Shown: positions 12,295 through 24,477, counted from the stretch's first letter. The stretch: 64,000 bases of DNA from Amphirosellinia nigrospora (GCA_004123355.1 SCHM01000003.1:4483058-4547057), one strand, 5' to 3'. Numbers and translations: made by a program. The notes: generated from the letters alone by a model not told the origin.

Positions 12295-13392
12295 CTACTT
12301 ATCGATGTCCGTTGCGTTACAACGTGTTGGTAAGTAACCGACTATTTTCATCGTTTCAAGCTCACTATCATGCCTGTACTTTTCAAGCAGGGCAAAAAAC
12401 AGCGGCCCCCATTTTCCGCCCGAGGGATGGTCCGGCAGTACCAGCCAGCCGTACTTCGTCGGCTCCGCCCAGTCTCCGAGGCCCCTGCAGCAAGGTCACC
12501 ACTGCGCACGGCAAGATCCCACTGATGCCCGACTTCTTGCGTTCCTTCTGCACCAGCTCCATGCCTTTCTCGACGACGCCGTCGTTCTCGTCGTTGCTCA
12601 GCGAACAAGTGGCGTAGAGCACGCGCCCACCGACCCGGACGGCTTTGAGAGCAGTCATGAGCAAGGCGACCTGGTCTTGGCCATCTTCTTCGACTGGCCC
12701 GAGCGCCAGGATGCCATTTCGTCAGCTACCCTACCGCCTTGTTTCGCTTTCGCGTGCGCGTGGATGACGTGCCGTTCGCTTGAACAGGGGGCATCTAGGA
12801 GAACTTTGTCGTAACCACCGGGCCCAGTGGCAGCGACTGCACCGAGAACGGCTCGGTCCCATCGAGCTTAAGGACCTTCACCTCACCTGACTTGAAGAGG
12901 GCTTCAGGTAGATAAGACTGTAGATTGGAGGCGAGCCGCTTGTTTCGCCCTGTATTCACTTCGTTGCTGTGAAGACAACCTCCCCCGAGCGCAGGTGATG
13001 CGCCGTCGTAGCTTTCTGGGCGAAGAAACTGTGATAAAGCGACGCTCTTTCCACCCGGTGCTGCGCAGAGATCGAAGATTTTGTCGCCTGGCTTAGGGTC
13101 TAGTATGTTGACCGCGAGGAGCGAGGCGGCATCCAAGTTCCAGTGCGTCATGAGGCCGCTCGACGAGTCAGGCCGTGTGGGGGGAACGTAGTCTCTGCTT
13201 CTGAGACATCCCATTGATACGATATGAGAGGGGCCGAGTCTTTGGATTCTATCATTCGGGGAATACGATAACCTGCAGTTTGGCGGCTTCCTCTTGGGAG
13301 ACGATCTTATCCAAGTCGGCTACAGCAAAGCGATTGACCAAAGCAGCGTAACGCGTAGGCGCCGTGAGCGCCGGATATAGCGACTCTGCCAT
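12295..13392 (-). CDS. NOL1/NOP2/Sun (NSUN) family RNA cytosine-5 methyltransferase
   Basis: SAM-dependent RNA m5C methyltransferases use two cysteines, in motif IV (PC) and motif VI (TC). Both are present: LLDAPCSSERH (about 12775-12805) and LYATCSLSNDENDGVV (about 12580-12630). The SAM-binding motif I is DLCAAPGGKSVALSQF (about 13030-13080), preceded by GLMTHWNLDAASLLAV. Start ATG is at 13392 (MAESLYPALTAPTRYA). The C-terminus reads LPDHPSGGKWGPLFFALLEK and ends at TAG 12295. There is no PUA domain, which fits the NSUN3/NSUN4-like compact type; a mitochondrial rRNA or tRNA target is possible but not shown. The frame breaks near 13189 (one T missing between ACT and ACG), near 12800 and near 12450. 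The segment between about 13245 and 13290 may be a short intron. Family confidence is high, substrate unknown. Confidence 0.82.
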
Positions 13393-14020
13393 CTCTCATG
13401 GCCAAATTGGGTAGAATGAGTGCGATTGAATGAATCTTCTGCAGCTTGAGCCAGCTTCTTCTGCGCCTTGGTTAAAGCTGGCATTTCTTGGGTGTCGACC
13501 CGAACCGGGTCAGAGAGCCCCTATTTGGACACCTCTGCCTATAGCACGCCGTCTTCTTGTAATACCATCCTATAATAGAGTACTAGAGAGGAAGGCTCAA
13601 ATTCCAGGTCTTTGCTTCTTGAATAAGACAATGAGACAAAATATCAAGTCAATTATTGTAGGTGGTTCAAAGGTTGGTGGACGGGGAAAATTCATGAAAT
13701 CAATTGGTCGGCTAGCAACACACACTGCCAACCGCTGCCAGCTGTTTGAAAGACGGAAGATATAACACCATGGGTACATGTTAATTTATAGAGTTGATTA
13801 TGGGTGATTCTGAATTACCTATAGTTGGAAGTCGGTTTTCTGTCCGTTCTTCTTGAAATGAAAAATTTTGTATTTTCAGCCAATACATGGAATACACGGG
13901 GGTAATAGGGCTACATAGCATCTTTTCCTTGTCGAAAACATCACCATCCAGAATTTAAAAGCGAAAAGCCCTTGCCGTAAATTTTGCTCATTCCAATCCG
14001 CTCCCATAATAAATGACACA
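13393..14020. other. Intergenic region between two genes
   Basis: Nothing recognised. A 111-codon plus-strand frame (13430-13765) has no protein-like pattern and no family resemblance. Confidence 0.6.
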
Positions 14021-16601
14021 CTACATATTCTCATATATACGACCCAGATCATTCCGAATACTCCTCACCAATTCAGCTAAGCCCTGGCGGCTGAGCATGA
14101 AACCACCACTGGTCGGGCGTGTTTTCAATTGGGGCCATAGCATTTCCAAGTCGCCTGAATTGTCCACAGAGTACGCCATATCCATGGAGCCGGCAAACAG
14201 GTCTTGAGTGAATGGAATGTCTTGGCTGGAGGTCCAATTTCGGCAACGGGGGCGAATTGATCGGCGGCGGGTCTGTTGCACTCGCCGCGCTCGGCAGAGT
14301 TCGTAGTCGGCGGACTGGTACTACGCACCAGTTCAGCAAGAAAGTCGATCTTGATCGCCAGGTCACGCATCACTGTGGCTGCACCAAGAGAGGTGCCGAA
14401 GCTACGCCCAAAGTTCTCGAACACAATTATGGATAGGTCGATCGACTCGCGGACATGAGCTGCGATACTGCTAGCTGGGTACGCAAATAAGTAGCCGGCG
14501 AGTGTGAGAGCAGCGTTCCACTGCCATTGAAAGGCCTCATGGTAGCCAGTGAGGAGGTCGGTATTCCTCACGACGTGATGAAAAATGTGTGTCAGGGCGA
14601 CACTATGCTCTGCTGCAGAGGTAGCATGGGATAGGCACAAGTCTCCTAGCGAAGAAGACTCTGGTGCCATGGATGGGAAGCAGATGAAAGGTCGGTAAAG
14701 GTTCAATCGAAGGGTATGGTAGAGTAGTTCGAGCAGTAGACGCTGTCGTTGTAGCCAGTGAGGTACAAACTGCTCCACGATAATTTGTGAACGATCGGTA
14801 GATAAAGATCTGCCGTCGCCTTCGCGTTTTGTTTTGAGCGCATCCGGGACCGATTTAGCCCAATTGTTAAGAGGCTTCATTGCCACCGAGAGGAACTCAG
14901 CATACCGCTCCAACGCTCCGGCATCATCATAGATCACCTGCCCGGTGTGGCCACTGTAAAAGTCAGGATACTTATCATAGAAGGCTGTATGTACCTCCCG
15001 GGCAGACAACAGTAGCTGATAATTGTATAAAGAATACGTGAGCCATGTGGTATTTTCGTCGAGGAGCGCAAAATCCGAGCCTGAGAGACTCGCAACCTCT
15101 GCAGAATGTGCCGGTAGGCCACATGATGTCGACTCTGCGTCTGCATAGAACGGACGCCCCAGCTTCATACAAACCTTGCTCTCGACAGCATATATGTTCC
15201 ACCAAACCCGTCTACGGAGTTCTCTGGTAGCGAGTGGAACATCTGTATGCGGCTCGGTATGCAGCCCGAGCATGTGAGCTGACCTGACCGCGAGAGACAA
15301 GGAGACGTGGCACATGTTTTGGAAGGCTGCACAGCAAGTGTAGACTGCTGAGAGTGTATGACATTGTACCGTCATCAGTGTCGGCGCCTCCTGCTCGTTG
15401 TACAGTAAACGCTGACAGCGACGATAGTATAATCGCCCGGCGATACTGGGATCATCTTTTCCTACATCTGTCGCTGACAATGCTCTCGAGCTGTTACGCT
15501 GAGCAATCGCCATACCCACCTGCATGCTCACAGCAATAACGATGTCAACAAGAGGCGACGGTTTCCGGGGCAAGCCTGGTTTCGTCGCAAGTGAACGGTA
15601 GTGGCTCCTGAATTCGGTCTCGTCAAGGATCGGCATTGAAGGGTGATATGTCTGCCAGTACAAATTTAAGAAATACTCTTCTTGAGTGGGTGTCAGATAA
15701 GCCTCATTCGAGACCGTCTGGCTGATATCCTTGGCGTCCGCTTTATCGTCCTCGCCCGCAAGATTGCAATCCGGAGTAGCAAATGTCTTTGCAACTGACT
15801 TTAGTTGGATTAGATCATCCGGGTGCAGTTGTTGAAAGACCGCTGATAGATACGTGTTCATTCGATTTATGTAATAGAAGAGAGACGATGGGCCATACCA
15901 CGTCTTTTGAGGCGATTGGCCGGTACTGGTCATGATGCCGCCCCAGACTATTTGTTTCACACCAGAGACATGATTAGGCACGTTGATGGTGTCTGGTGTT
16001 GGGGACGAGTCCGAGGTGCCTGGGGGCGTCAAGGCGAAATGTTGTGATGGTACAGCTGCAGGGGCAGTTGATTGTTTACTGCGTTCTTTTTCCAGCTGTT
16101 CCTCAAGCTCTTTGACCTTTTGCTTAAGTCTGTCAATTTCTCTATGCGATTGTCAGATACTATAACGCACTTCCCGTCGGGGCCATGGCTCACCGATATG
16201 CCTGGGGTAGCGTACGTCTTTCACCAGGGCTCTTGTTGATACACTGCTCTCCCCTATTCACGCAGTTTCTGTCATGCGACAGTGTGTTAGTCACCTCTGT
16301 GCTGGGGGGGGGGCATTTCACCACCGTTCCAAACTAGCCGAAACGAAAGACCTAAGGCACATATCCAGTCCCGATATAAGAGTAGGAACACTCCATGTAC
16401 TAACTTGCAGGGAACATTATTGTCGCATTTTATACGGTGCATCCGGCATCTGGAGACGGTTAGAGGCCATGATAATCTAGAAAGGATGACTGGATTGAAA
16501 AGCTGCAGTAAATAAGCTTACGAGTCGCAGGCCCGAGCAACTTGTTGTCGCTTAGGCCTTAAAGGTGCTCGAACGATCGCGGGATAGAGGCCTCTGGTTT
16601 T
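14021..16601 (-). CDS. Zn2Cys6 transcription factor with Fungal_trans domain
   Basis: Binuclear zinc-cluster regulator. The DNA-binding domain is assembled from three small exons: exon 1 ends at 16522 (RPKRQQVARACDS), intron 16521-16450; exon 2 16449-16405 (CRMHRIKCDNNVPC), intron 16404-16269; exon 3 16268-16194 (NCVNRGEQCINKSP), intron 16193-16142. All three introns are GT-AG and join in phase to give C-x2-C-x6-C-x5-C-x2-C-x6-C. A leucine-zipper-like linker follows (REIDRLKQKVKELEEQL, about 16090-16140). The long last exon carries the Fungal_trans region with the typical RRRVWW-x2-Y-x2-E...GRP signature (about 15160-15230). Near 14215-14230 the frame changes: the better C-terminus runs in another frame (GDLEMLWPQLKTRP) to a TAA at 14021. 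No ATG lies between the in-frame stop at 16602-16604 and exon 1, so the start is in another exon or hidden by an indel. Target genes unknown. Confidence 0.85.
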
Positions 16602-17543
16602 TCATCCTTGTCGCACTTGATGCCCGGGGCTTTTGGCCCCTCAAAGGTAGAGTACATGGTTATATTAACCAATACCGAGGGCAATGCGAATTATTCTTTG
16701 CTATTCAGATTATGAAACAGTCACTAAGATGGTTTGTGGGGAGTTGTTATGAATGTGGATAGGAAATAATGAGATAGAGGTGTTAAACTAGTAGGTTAGT
16801 GTAGAATGCGTCTAAGCTTACGTCGTGAGGCACAAGTTTTGAAGCAGCGACATAGGTCACTTGACCTCATTCACGTTGGGGTTAGGTCGCTTACGAAGAA
16901 AGCCAAGCTCCGATTGACGATCAGTACCTAGCACAGTGCGTGTGGCTTGCTTCGGACTTAATCCTACCGGGACTAGTCTAACCCGAGCCTGTGCTTGTAT
17001 AAGTGGATTAATAATGTGGCAAACCCCCGCTACTAAAAGACTTCGCGAAAAGCTTAGGTTTAGAGCAGAGGTTTTAAAGCTGGTAGCCAATTAACACTTA
17101 AGCCATGCGGAATGCTAGATGATTATAAGCCCTTAATTTGACTGTACCTAGGGATAATAAGAGTTTCATAAATATAGGGGGCTAATGGGGAAAAGTTGTA
17201 GCATTCGAGAAGATATTAGTTAAGTGAACAGTACCTAAATTTTCCAAAATTTTCCAAAATTACTCCACGTAAATCCAAGTAGTGCTATTATGAGCTAGTT
17301 CAATACTAGTAACTCTAAGTATCGGTAGGTAGGTGGGTAATCAAGTCACAGTTTAAGCATAAGACTTTATCTGACGCACCACTTGCATAGTAGATAGAGT
17401 ATTGTATTGGTTAGCTAAAGCAAACAAAAAACAAAAAACAAAAACATAGACAAGGGCAAGGACAACTATCTATCAACTACATAGGGGTGGAAGCACTACG
17501 CAAGAATAATTACTTTCAGTACTTACTCATGCAAGGACTTGAG
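16602..17543. other. Intergenic region, A/T-rich
   Basis: No gene seen apart from a possible missing first exon of the zinc-cluster gene at the left edge. It includes a ten-base direct repeat (aaaattttcc, 17236-17262), a GTAGGTAGGTGG run near 17325 and an A-rich run of aaacaaaaaac units near 17425-17450. Confidence 0.5.
17236..17262. repeat. Tandem 10-mer aaaattttcc
   Basis: Two to three tandem copies of a ten-base A/T unit (aaattttccaaaattttcca followed by aaatta). Short and non-coding. Confidence 0.7.
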
Positions 17544-19246
17544 TTATGAAGAGCCAGGAAGGCCGATGACGTAGTAGAACATGGCAAATAAACGATCGTT
17601 GTCAAACGTTGAGAAATACTCCGGCTGAAGCATGCTCGGGAGTAGATTCTGGGTGTCAGAACCGTATGCCTGGTTATACGTTGTTTGATACGCTTGGAGA
17701 AGCTCTTGCTTGACGTGGTTCGGGACTTGTTTCGGATCAGCATTATGATAAATGAGGAAACACGCGGTCCGATATCTTCCCAGCCTTAGTGCGAGAGTAA
17801 GAGGCGTTTCCGGGGTGTTTCTGTAGGCGGGAGAGTCGAGGGCACATTTATTCCGTGTAGTAGTAAGCTTGATTCCATTATCGTTGTAGTTTCTTTGTCC
17901 AACGAAATCCCGGCGTTTACTAGGTTGTAGACAGCTTCGTCGTTACCCTGAACGATGGCGTAATGAAAATTGAGCAAGGGCTCGACACCCTGGTTCGCGA
18001 GCCACTCCATCGAAGCATCATCTTCACACTCTATTACTCTCTTTAACAAAAATTCGAGGAGAACTTGCCTTGAAACTGGTCTACCTCGTAAGAGGCCACC
18101 CTTCACCATAATAGCGTTATAAAGAGCTTGCACCAAAGTGATGAGATCAATGGATTTATGAAGCCCGAAAGTAGCGTATTCAAATGGAAACTTCACGCCT
18201 TCGTTGATAAACTGGTTAACCAGATAGGCAGCCGTTTTAGGGTAGCGGTGATTCGATGCTGTATGTGCAATAGTTTGATCCAGAAACTCTCGTGTATCGT
18301 CCTCCAAATCTACCCCCATTTCAAAGATTTCCTTGTTTAAGCCACCAAGACCGACCAAGTACTCGATGATGTCTCGAACATCGTCGGAATTTTGATACAT
18401 TATGGCATATATTAGTCCGGAATAGAGGATTGCAAGAAAACTGGGCTTACCTTGGTTGAACGCACTACAGGATCTAGAATGGCACTGAGAACGCGGAGAA
18501 ACCCGGCACGAATGGGATAATAGATTTGTTCCGCCCAAGGTTTCTCAACTTGGGTAAACGCCCTATTCAGCCATACGTTCCTTCCCCCTCTGGGAATAGG
18601 AACTCCAGCCTGGTATAGTGTCATTGCACACTCTTCAATTTCTCTATGTTCTTGGTCGTCGGGATTGGGACCAAGTAAGAAGTTGATGCCCTGTAATCGG
18701 AGCTCGATTCCTCTGCCTATTGCGGCCTCCATGGCTGACATAGTATTTGTCCCAGCAGGACCGACTGTCGCGTTGGGACGGTAGGCGTGCGGTCCAACAC
18801 GAAGTAATGGATCAGCCCCTAATTTCAGAAGCAGTGAAACTGCTTGGGGCCGACCCAGTACCGTCGCATAATGCAAGGGGGGTGGGAGCGTTATGTTCGA
18901 CTTCCAAAGACCCCGTCAATCGCCGTTGGGCAGACATCGGTGTACGCCCGAAGAATGTTTTCGATGACCGAGGGTTCCATTCTGTCGTCGATAGCTACAT
19001 AGACGAGCGGTCTCTGACTCCGGGAGTAATAGATTGGATTAGTAGGGTCTGTGTGATGCCTTTGACGTTTGAGCTGATCACTTGCATCGATGGCAAATAC
19101 GTTAAAACCAGGCCTCAAGAAGACTTCTGGGTAGGCTGTGGCGATCTTGATGCGATCGGACGGGTTCATACTTTTAGAATTTCCAGTAAGATTTCCGGGG
19201 GCTGTTGAAACCAAGTAGATATTGTGATGTTCGGGTTACTAGACAT
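17544..19246 (-). CDS. F-box / ankyrin-repeat protein
   Basis: F-box proteins recruit substrates to SCF ubiquitin ligases; ankyrin repeats bind the substrate. ATG at 19246 opens with QQPPEILLEILK, then after a one-base break at an AAAA run (about 19168) MNPSDRIKIATAYPEVF, a classic F-box pattern. An ankyrin repeat is clear at about 18840-18880 (PLHYATVLGRPQAVSLLLKLGADPL). Weaker repeats follow (ASMEWLANQGVEPLLNFHYA; NDEAVYNLVNAGISLD; TPLTLALRLGRYRTACFLIY). The frame ends at TAA 17544 (VIGLPGSS). Breaks occur near 19168, 18885-18900 (a six-C run), 18460 and 17830; the protein pattern continues across each. Such F-box/ankyrin proteins are numerous and fast-evolving in Sordariomycetes, so substrate cannot be guessed. 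No convincing intron is needed. Confidence 0.72.
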
Positions 19247-21579
19247 AGTTTCGTTGTTGTTTTGCGATAGTGTAATTTGTTGACGTTGACTTGTTGATAG
19301 TTAGAGGTTCTGATGGTCGTATTAGGGATTGGGTTGAATATGATTCTGTTAAAATGGAGGTTGAGTTGGAAATCTTCTTCTATAAATACACATTAATCTT
19401 ATGATACAGCAAAACATTGTAATTATTAGACAATTCCATTAATCGTTACATAGCACTCCCTGATAATAAGATTGTTCCTAATACTAAGATTGTTTCGAAC
19501 CTTATTATACAACACAAGAACGATAACAAAGAACTTATTGTAGCTCTTAGTTATGCACACAATAAAAAACTTAAACTCTACTAGGTGCTAGCTAAAGACG
19601 CTTCCTTTCTAGATCTCAAATCATAAAGCAGCCGGCATTGTGAATATACATGGGGATAGTTGTAGGGCCTGGGAGAGGGGTTTGAATGCGAGTTGGACAA
19701 AGTTTAGCAGTTCATCGTTACCGTGGTTGAAGTCTTCTCTTTTTCGTAGTGGGAATTTACTGGCGTAAAGTGTTTGCCGCTTCGACTTGACTTGGATCAT
19801 CACCCAATCTAGGCTATGGCTAGCTGTGGGTGTATCTTTGAGTTAGTCATGATGTCCTGTGCATTCTCTTCGATATGAGTGTTTATGCCTCCTGCGACTA
19901 CTATACGTTGATCTTAGCTTTGAAGACGCTATGCTAGTTTTTGATATATTTAAGACGTGACTTAAACTCGTCCAACCTTCCGTTATGCGCACTATATCAA
20001 GACATTCTTTTTTATTCTCACGGGTTTGTGTTTTATGTGATATGCACTAATATGGCGCTGGAGTTTTAGATTCCCGTTCCTATCGAAAGGGAATAATCGC
20101 CAACCACTATTGGTTGAGACGAACACTAAGGGTTAGGTATCCATCTATTAATAACATCGAAGCTTGGCAATGGACGGGTATGCGCATAAATAAGTACATG
20201 GGAAAAGATAAAGGTCCGTCTCATTTTCAGCTCTCATCCACTAGAATGGTCTGTGGTGGTAAATTATGCTGGGTGCCTGGTCAAGCGAGCGCCTTAAATG
20301 GCATGCTAAGATATCCTACCCATCACAGTACCTAGGGTAATTAACCCAATGCCCAATCCTATACATTTTTTACCGAGATTGCGGGTATCGTCCATCAGCA
20401 GTAGTACAGGGTTCGTTCGCCTGATAATACTAGTAGGCGATGATCCAGATCGACACAGCCGATAAGGATGAATCTTTATTTAGTGTTGTAGTCACGACGA
20501 ATAAATCATGGCGCTCATTGTCCATCATGTATGTCGATTGTAACCAAAGGCGGGAAGCTCCCGTTCAGCTCACCAGGGTTCCTTGTTCATGGGATATAGT
20601 CTGGGATATAGTCTATACTCAGGCCTACTACATAGTATCAGGTGTATGCTATCTAGTTACCTAGAATTGTTCTCTTTGTCATAAGTATGCAAGTGGAGCG
20701 GATGCGACCATGTGCCCCTCTTATGCATAGTACTTTGAATAGTAGGTAATCGTCCCTTGCCATTGGGCTGCGTAAAAGTACAAAACGGTGGGATGATGCG
20801 GTGTGTAAGGTAACAACAATAGATACACTACTTGCTGTCCACGTTCAAGGTTGTGATGCAATTGCCCTTCACCACCCAAAGCCATCAGCTGCTAAGCCTC
20901 TTTGAGCGACAGACTTTGGCCCAGGAGTAACTTGATTAGGAAGTTAATAACAAGGTCCCTGTGCCGCCAAGTCCAGAATTTAGTGTACGGCCCCCAAAGG
21001 TCATTTTTGGAAATGCAGTGTGCGGCGTCGAGTGTACACTACACACCTAGCTAGGTATGCATATGCTTGATATCTAAAGCTGATTTACTTAGAATCAACC
21101 AAAACGGGGGATAGACTAGAAAATAAATCTCGTATAACGCCTAATCGCAACTCTTGCTGACCTACAGAATAGTAGGTATTGCATTATGTGTGTCATGAAT
21201 TGGACTGCATTTAATCTGCGTCACGGTCGGCAATCGGCCAATAAACAATGAACTACTACCTAGGTATGAACAATGAACAAATCCCACTAGGAACAGGCCC
21301 GCCACATGGACGTTGCTCAGCCTCCGTACGGTCTGCCGGCGGTGATTCGGGCATAAGAAGTGGCCCCAATCGCCTGGTGATGGGCGGCGCAGCACTCAGG
21401 TTTGGTTTAGCGATTACACTACATGTTACATGGGAAACCGATCGGGACTTCTGTCAAACAGTTGTCATCTTCCGATTAAAAAGGGGGGAGTGGGATGCTG
21501 AGCGCTAAGCTGGATCGCTTGATCATATTACAAAAGCCGATAAGCTCTCGATTCGCTCGCTTGCTTACAGCAGCATCCA
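19247..21579. other. Gene-poor AT-rich region
   Basis: No gene recognised in 2.3 kb. AT-rich between about 19370 and 20060, with many TAA/TTA triplets. It holds a perfect tandem 12-mer at 20591-20614 and CCTAGGTA motifs near 21045 and 21260. No terminal inverted repeats or transposase-like frames seen. Confidence 0.55.
20591..20614. repeat. Perfect tandem 12-mer gggatatagtct x2
   Basis: The 12-base unit gggatatagtct occurs twice head to tail without mismatch in otherwise unique AT-rich intergenic DNA. Confidence 0.85.
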
Positions 21580-23275
21580 ATGTCGAATCTCTCCATCTCA
21601 GACGACGTCTCGAGCCCCTCCACCCAAACCCAAACCGGAACAGCGAGGATGCAACAGAGAAGATCTCACAAAAAGTCTCGCCGCGGTTGTCTGAATTGTA
21701 AAAAGTGGCACACGAAGGTACGCCTTTTCGTCTGAATGGTTTGTTTGTCTGTCTGTCGTTCTGGACGTCTGAGTCTCTTGGTCTCCGATATGATATGGAC
21801 AATGGCGCGCGATAACGACGCGGATCCCATCCCATCCATCTGAACAAGGGTGCTAAGATGATGGTAGTGTGATGAATCAGGCCCGCCCTGTGGCAACTGC
21901 ACTCTACGGAATGCAAAATGCGAATATGCCTGGGCCAAAGGCGACAAGATCAATGCGCTGGTGCCATCTAGGAAATCTTCGGCGAGCAGCGGCAGCGGCA
22001 GCGGCAGTGGCTGTGGTTTGGGAGAGCGCAGCTTGAGTGAGCCAGGCGGTCTGGTGATGAAGGAATGCCGGAGGAGGCTCGAGCTCGAGCTGATGCATTG
22101 CTGGTCGACTACGACGTACAAGAGCCTCTGCAGCGTGCCCGAGGACCACCACTATATGCAGTTCATCATGCCTCAAGAAGCCCTGCGTCATGATTTCCTG
22201 CTGAACGGCATTTTCGTTGCCGCCGCTCTCCACCGGTCTACGATGGCGGCTGAACCAGAAGCGAGGGGTACTTTAATGTGGCCATGGAGCTCTGTAAGTG
22301 ACATCCGGGTCATCTTAAAGTCAAGACATTCAATTGGACAAGACGCTGACCTCAATCGCTAAGACGATAGCGCAAGTCGCTCATTTCGCACACACCTGGA
22401 GAAAATGGACCCGTCGACACATCATGTGCTTTACATCTACTCCAGCATGACGGCCTTTATCAATATCGCATTCTCCCAATGCAATTTCTCCGAAGGCAAC
22501 GAGCTGAACACCTTGTCCACCGTAGCTGTGGCTTTCGACCTTTTGAATGGTAGTAGTAAGTATATCAAGGACCACACTCTCATTCTACTCATATCAACTG
22601 CACCATCGCCAAAATTTACCTGGACGCACCGGTACTAACCCCTGTTGCTTAGTGAACATTGCACAAACTGATATTCAGCGGCTTCTCGATAGCCCTGTTC
22701 CGCTCCGCGCATATCTGAACTATGGCGTCGCAACCGACGTGGCGCTGCATTACGGCACGCGGATTGCGCTCTCACGCCTGCAGAATCTTAACGAGCTGTA
22801 CCACAGCTCCCGCTACCAGGGGACGACGCCCGCCTCAAGCGACGAGATGAGCATCGCGACCACGCCGCTCAGCGACACCACTTGCTCGACGACGTCGGCG
22901 ACAACATGCGCGAGGCCGTTCGAGGCCGCCGTCGGATTGCTGAAGCTCTGTTTCGCCGAGGAACAGCGAGCGCTGCTGCGCGGGTTTTGCTTCGTGTTCC
23001 CGGGCGGCGCCGGCCCCGACTTCACGGCCGCCGTGAAGGCGTCCGACCCCATGGCCCTGCTCATCATCATGCACTGGGCCGTGCTGGTCGAGCGTACGGG
23101 GGACGAGTTCTGGTGGGCGAGGAATCTGGGGACCAGGCTGGCTATCGGCATCTGGAAGGCCATGCAGCTCTTCCCACCCAGATCTCCTTCGCCAGCGATG
23201 CTAGCGCCCGAATGGGGCGAGAGCATCTCGTGGGTTTGTTCGCAATTGGGCTTACCGGAGTTTGTGGGCGCATAA
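21580..23275 (+). CDS. Zn2Cys6 transcription factor, UPC2/ECM22-like (sterol-uptake-control type)
   Basis: Nuclear activator with an N-terminal zinc cluster and a C-terminal DUF3468/Fungal_trans_2-type region. Exon 1, 21580-21717, ends SRRGCLNCKKWHTK; intron 21718-21867; exon 2, from 21868, starts CDESGPPCGNCTLRNAKCEY, giving C-x2-C-x6-C-x6-C-x2-C-x6-C. Exon 2 then has a Ser/Gly linker (SSASSGSGSGSGCG) and YMQFIMPQEALRHDFLLNGI. Exon 2 ends at 22293, intron 22294-22363; exon 3 22364-22555 (FRTHLEKMDPSTHHVLYIYS); intron 22556-22652; exon 4 22653-23275, ending EWGESISWVCSQLGLPEFVG-A. All introns are GT-AG and in phase. One frame break lies near 22263-22275 (REGYFNVAMEL is the right reading). The layout matches fungal sterol-uptake-control-like proteins, a large family; a sterol role in this organism is inference only. 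Confidence 0.85.
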
Positions 23276-23806
23276 GGGACGGAAGGTAGAAAGGGTTCTT
23301 GAAATGGGTTGTCTGTTGGGCATTTTTGGCGTTAAGGGGTGCCTGGCTGGTTTTGTGATATATACCCAACTTGCTTCAGGCTCCTTGTTGCAGGAGATGG
23401 CCTTGAACGCATGTATATAAACTGTATAAAGTGTACTTACTTACCTACTTAACTTACTTGAACTGACTTTTACGTATTTGTGCGCTTGGTCTAGCCTGAA
23501 CAACTTTGGATTTCCATGTACATTGATTTTTGGGGTGAGCGGTGAGGGAATACTATTCTCACCCGCAGAAACTTGCAAATGAGGCCTGATGAATAAGCAC
23601 CCACGCTAAATCGGGTTTCCTACGTCACATTGAACATAATATCCTATGACGCTTATATGATAGCTATCATTGTTTAGAATGATTTGATAAGATTAGGAAA
23701 CTGCAGCAAGGAAATAAATAAATAGGGTGCCAGATGGGTGTAGTATCCAATATATTTCTGACAAATTGAATCAAACAAGTGATTTATACCAATCTAAGAC
23801 TGGGCC
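23276..23806. other. Intergenic region between TF and OsmC genes
   Basis: Nothing recognised beyond short A/T-rich runs and a CTTACTTACCTACTTAACTTACTTG tract near 23435-23460 of the dispersed tetranucleotide type. Confidence 0.6.
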
Positions 23807-24477
23807 ATGGCATCCGCACGACTCCTTCGGCCTCTCTTGACTGCTACGCAGCAAACCCCTCGCCTAATCGCAAAGACAGCGACGGGGCAAGTCAGCGTGA
23901 GACGGCTTCTAAACACAGATACTGCGCCCGTTCTCTATTCAGCACACGCCAAGGTCAAAGGCGCCCGCACCGGGTATGTGGATCTGCGTGAGGGACTCTT
24001 ATGAGACGGATGAGGAAAATTCTTCATCTATCATCATCAATTACTGAAAGGGATACGTGTTTTTTAACTAACATTTCTCCATGCTTACCTAGACACGTAG
24101 AAGGAGATGACCTGAGAGTCGACCTGACGATGGCAAAGGCCCTCGGGGGTAAGGGCGACAAGGGCAAGACGAACCCGGAGGAACTCTTCGCGGCCGGGTA
24201 CGGCGCGTGCTTCCAGTCGGCCATGAACGCCGTCGCGGCCTCGCTGGGGGTCAGGATGCCCGCGAACCCCGAGGATAGCGTCGTGTCGACGACGGTGCAC
24301 CTCGTCGGCGACATGAAGAAGCTAGACATGGGCATCCGCGTCGATATGAAAGTTGCTATTCGTGGTTTGGAGAAGGACCAGATCGAGAAGATCGTGGACA
24401 AGGCCAAGGAAGTCTGCCCTTATAGTCGCGCTGTGAAGGGGAATGTCACTACGAACGTGGAAGTTGTACAGTTGTGA
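23807..24477 (+). CDS. OsmC/Ohr family organic hydroperoxide resistance protein, mitochondrial type
   Basis: Ohr/OsmC proteins are thiol peroxidases that reduce organic hydroperoxides using two conserved cysteines. Both are visible: GYGACFQSAMN (about 24200-24230) and KEVCPYSRA (about 24410-24435). ATG 23807 starts an Arg/Leu/Thr-rich, acid-poor N-terminus (MASARLLRPLLTATQQTPRL) typical of a mitochondrial presequence. One intron, 23974-24092 (ggtatg...cctag, 119 nt), splits a Gly codon so that KGARTG joins HVEGDDLRVDL. The spliced frame is intact: 167 + 385 nt = 552 nt, 183 residues, normal for eukaryotic members. This gene shows no frame break, unlike most neighbours. It lies downstream of the UPC2-like gene on the same strand, and convergent with PAN2. 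Confidence 0.92.

Noticed and set aside
13430-13765. 111-codon plus-strand frame between NSUN and the zinc-cluster gene
   Set aside because: Composition not protein-like and overlaps two gene flanks.
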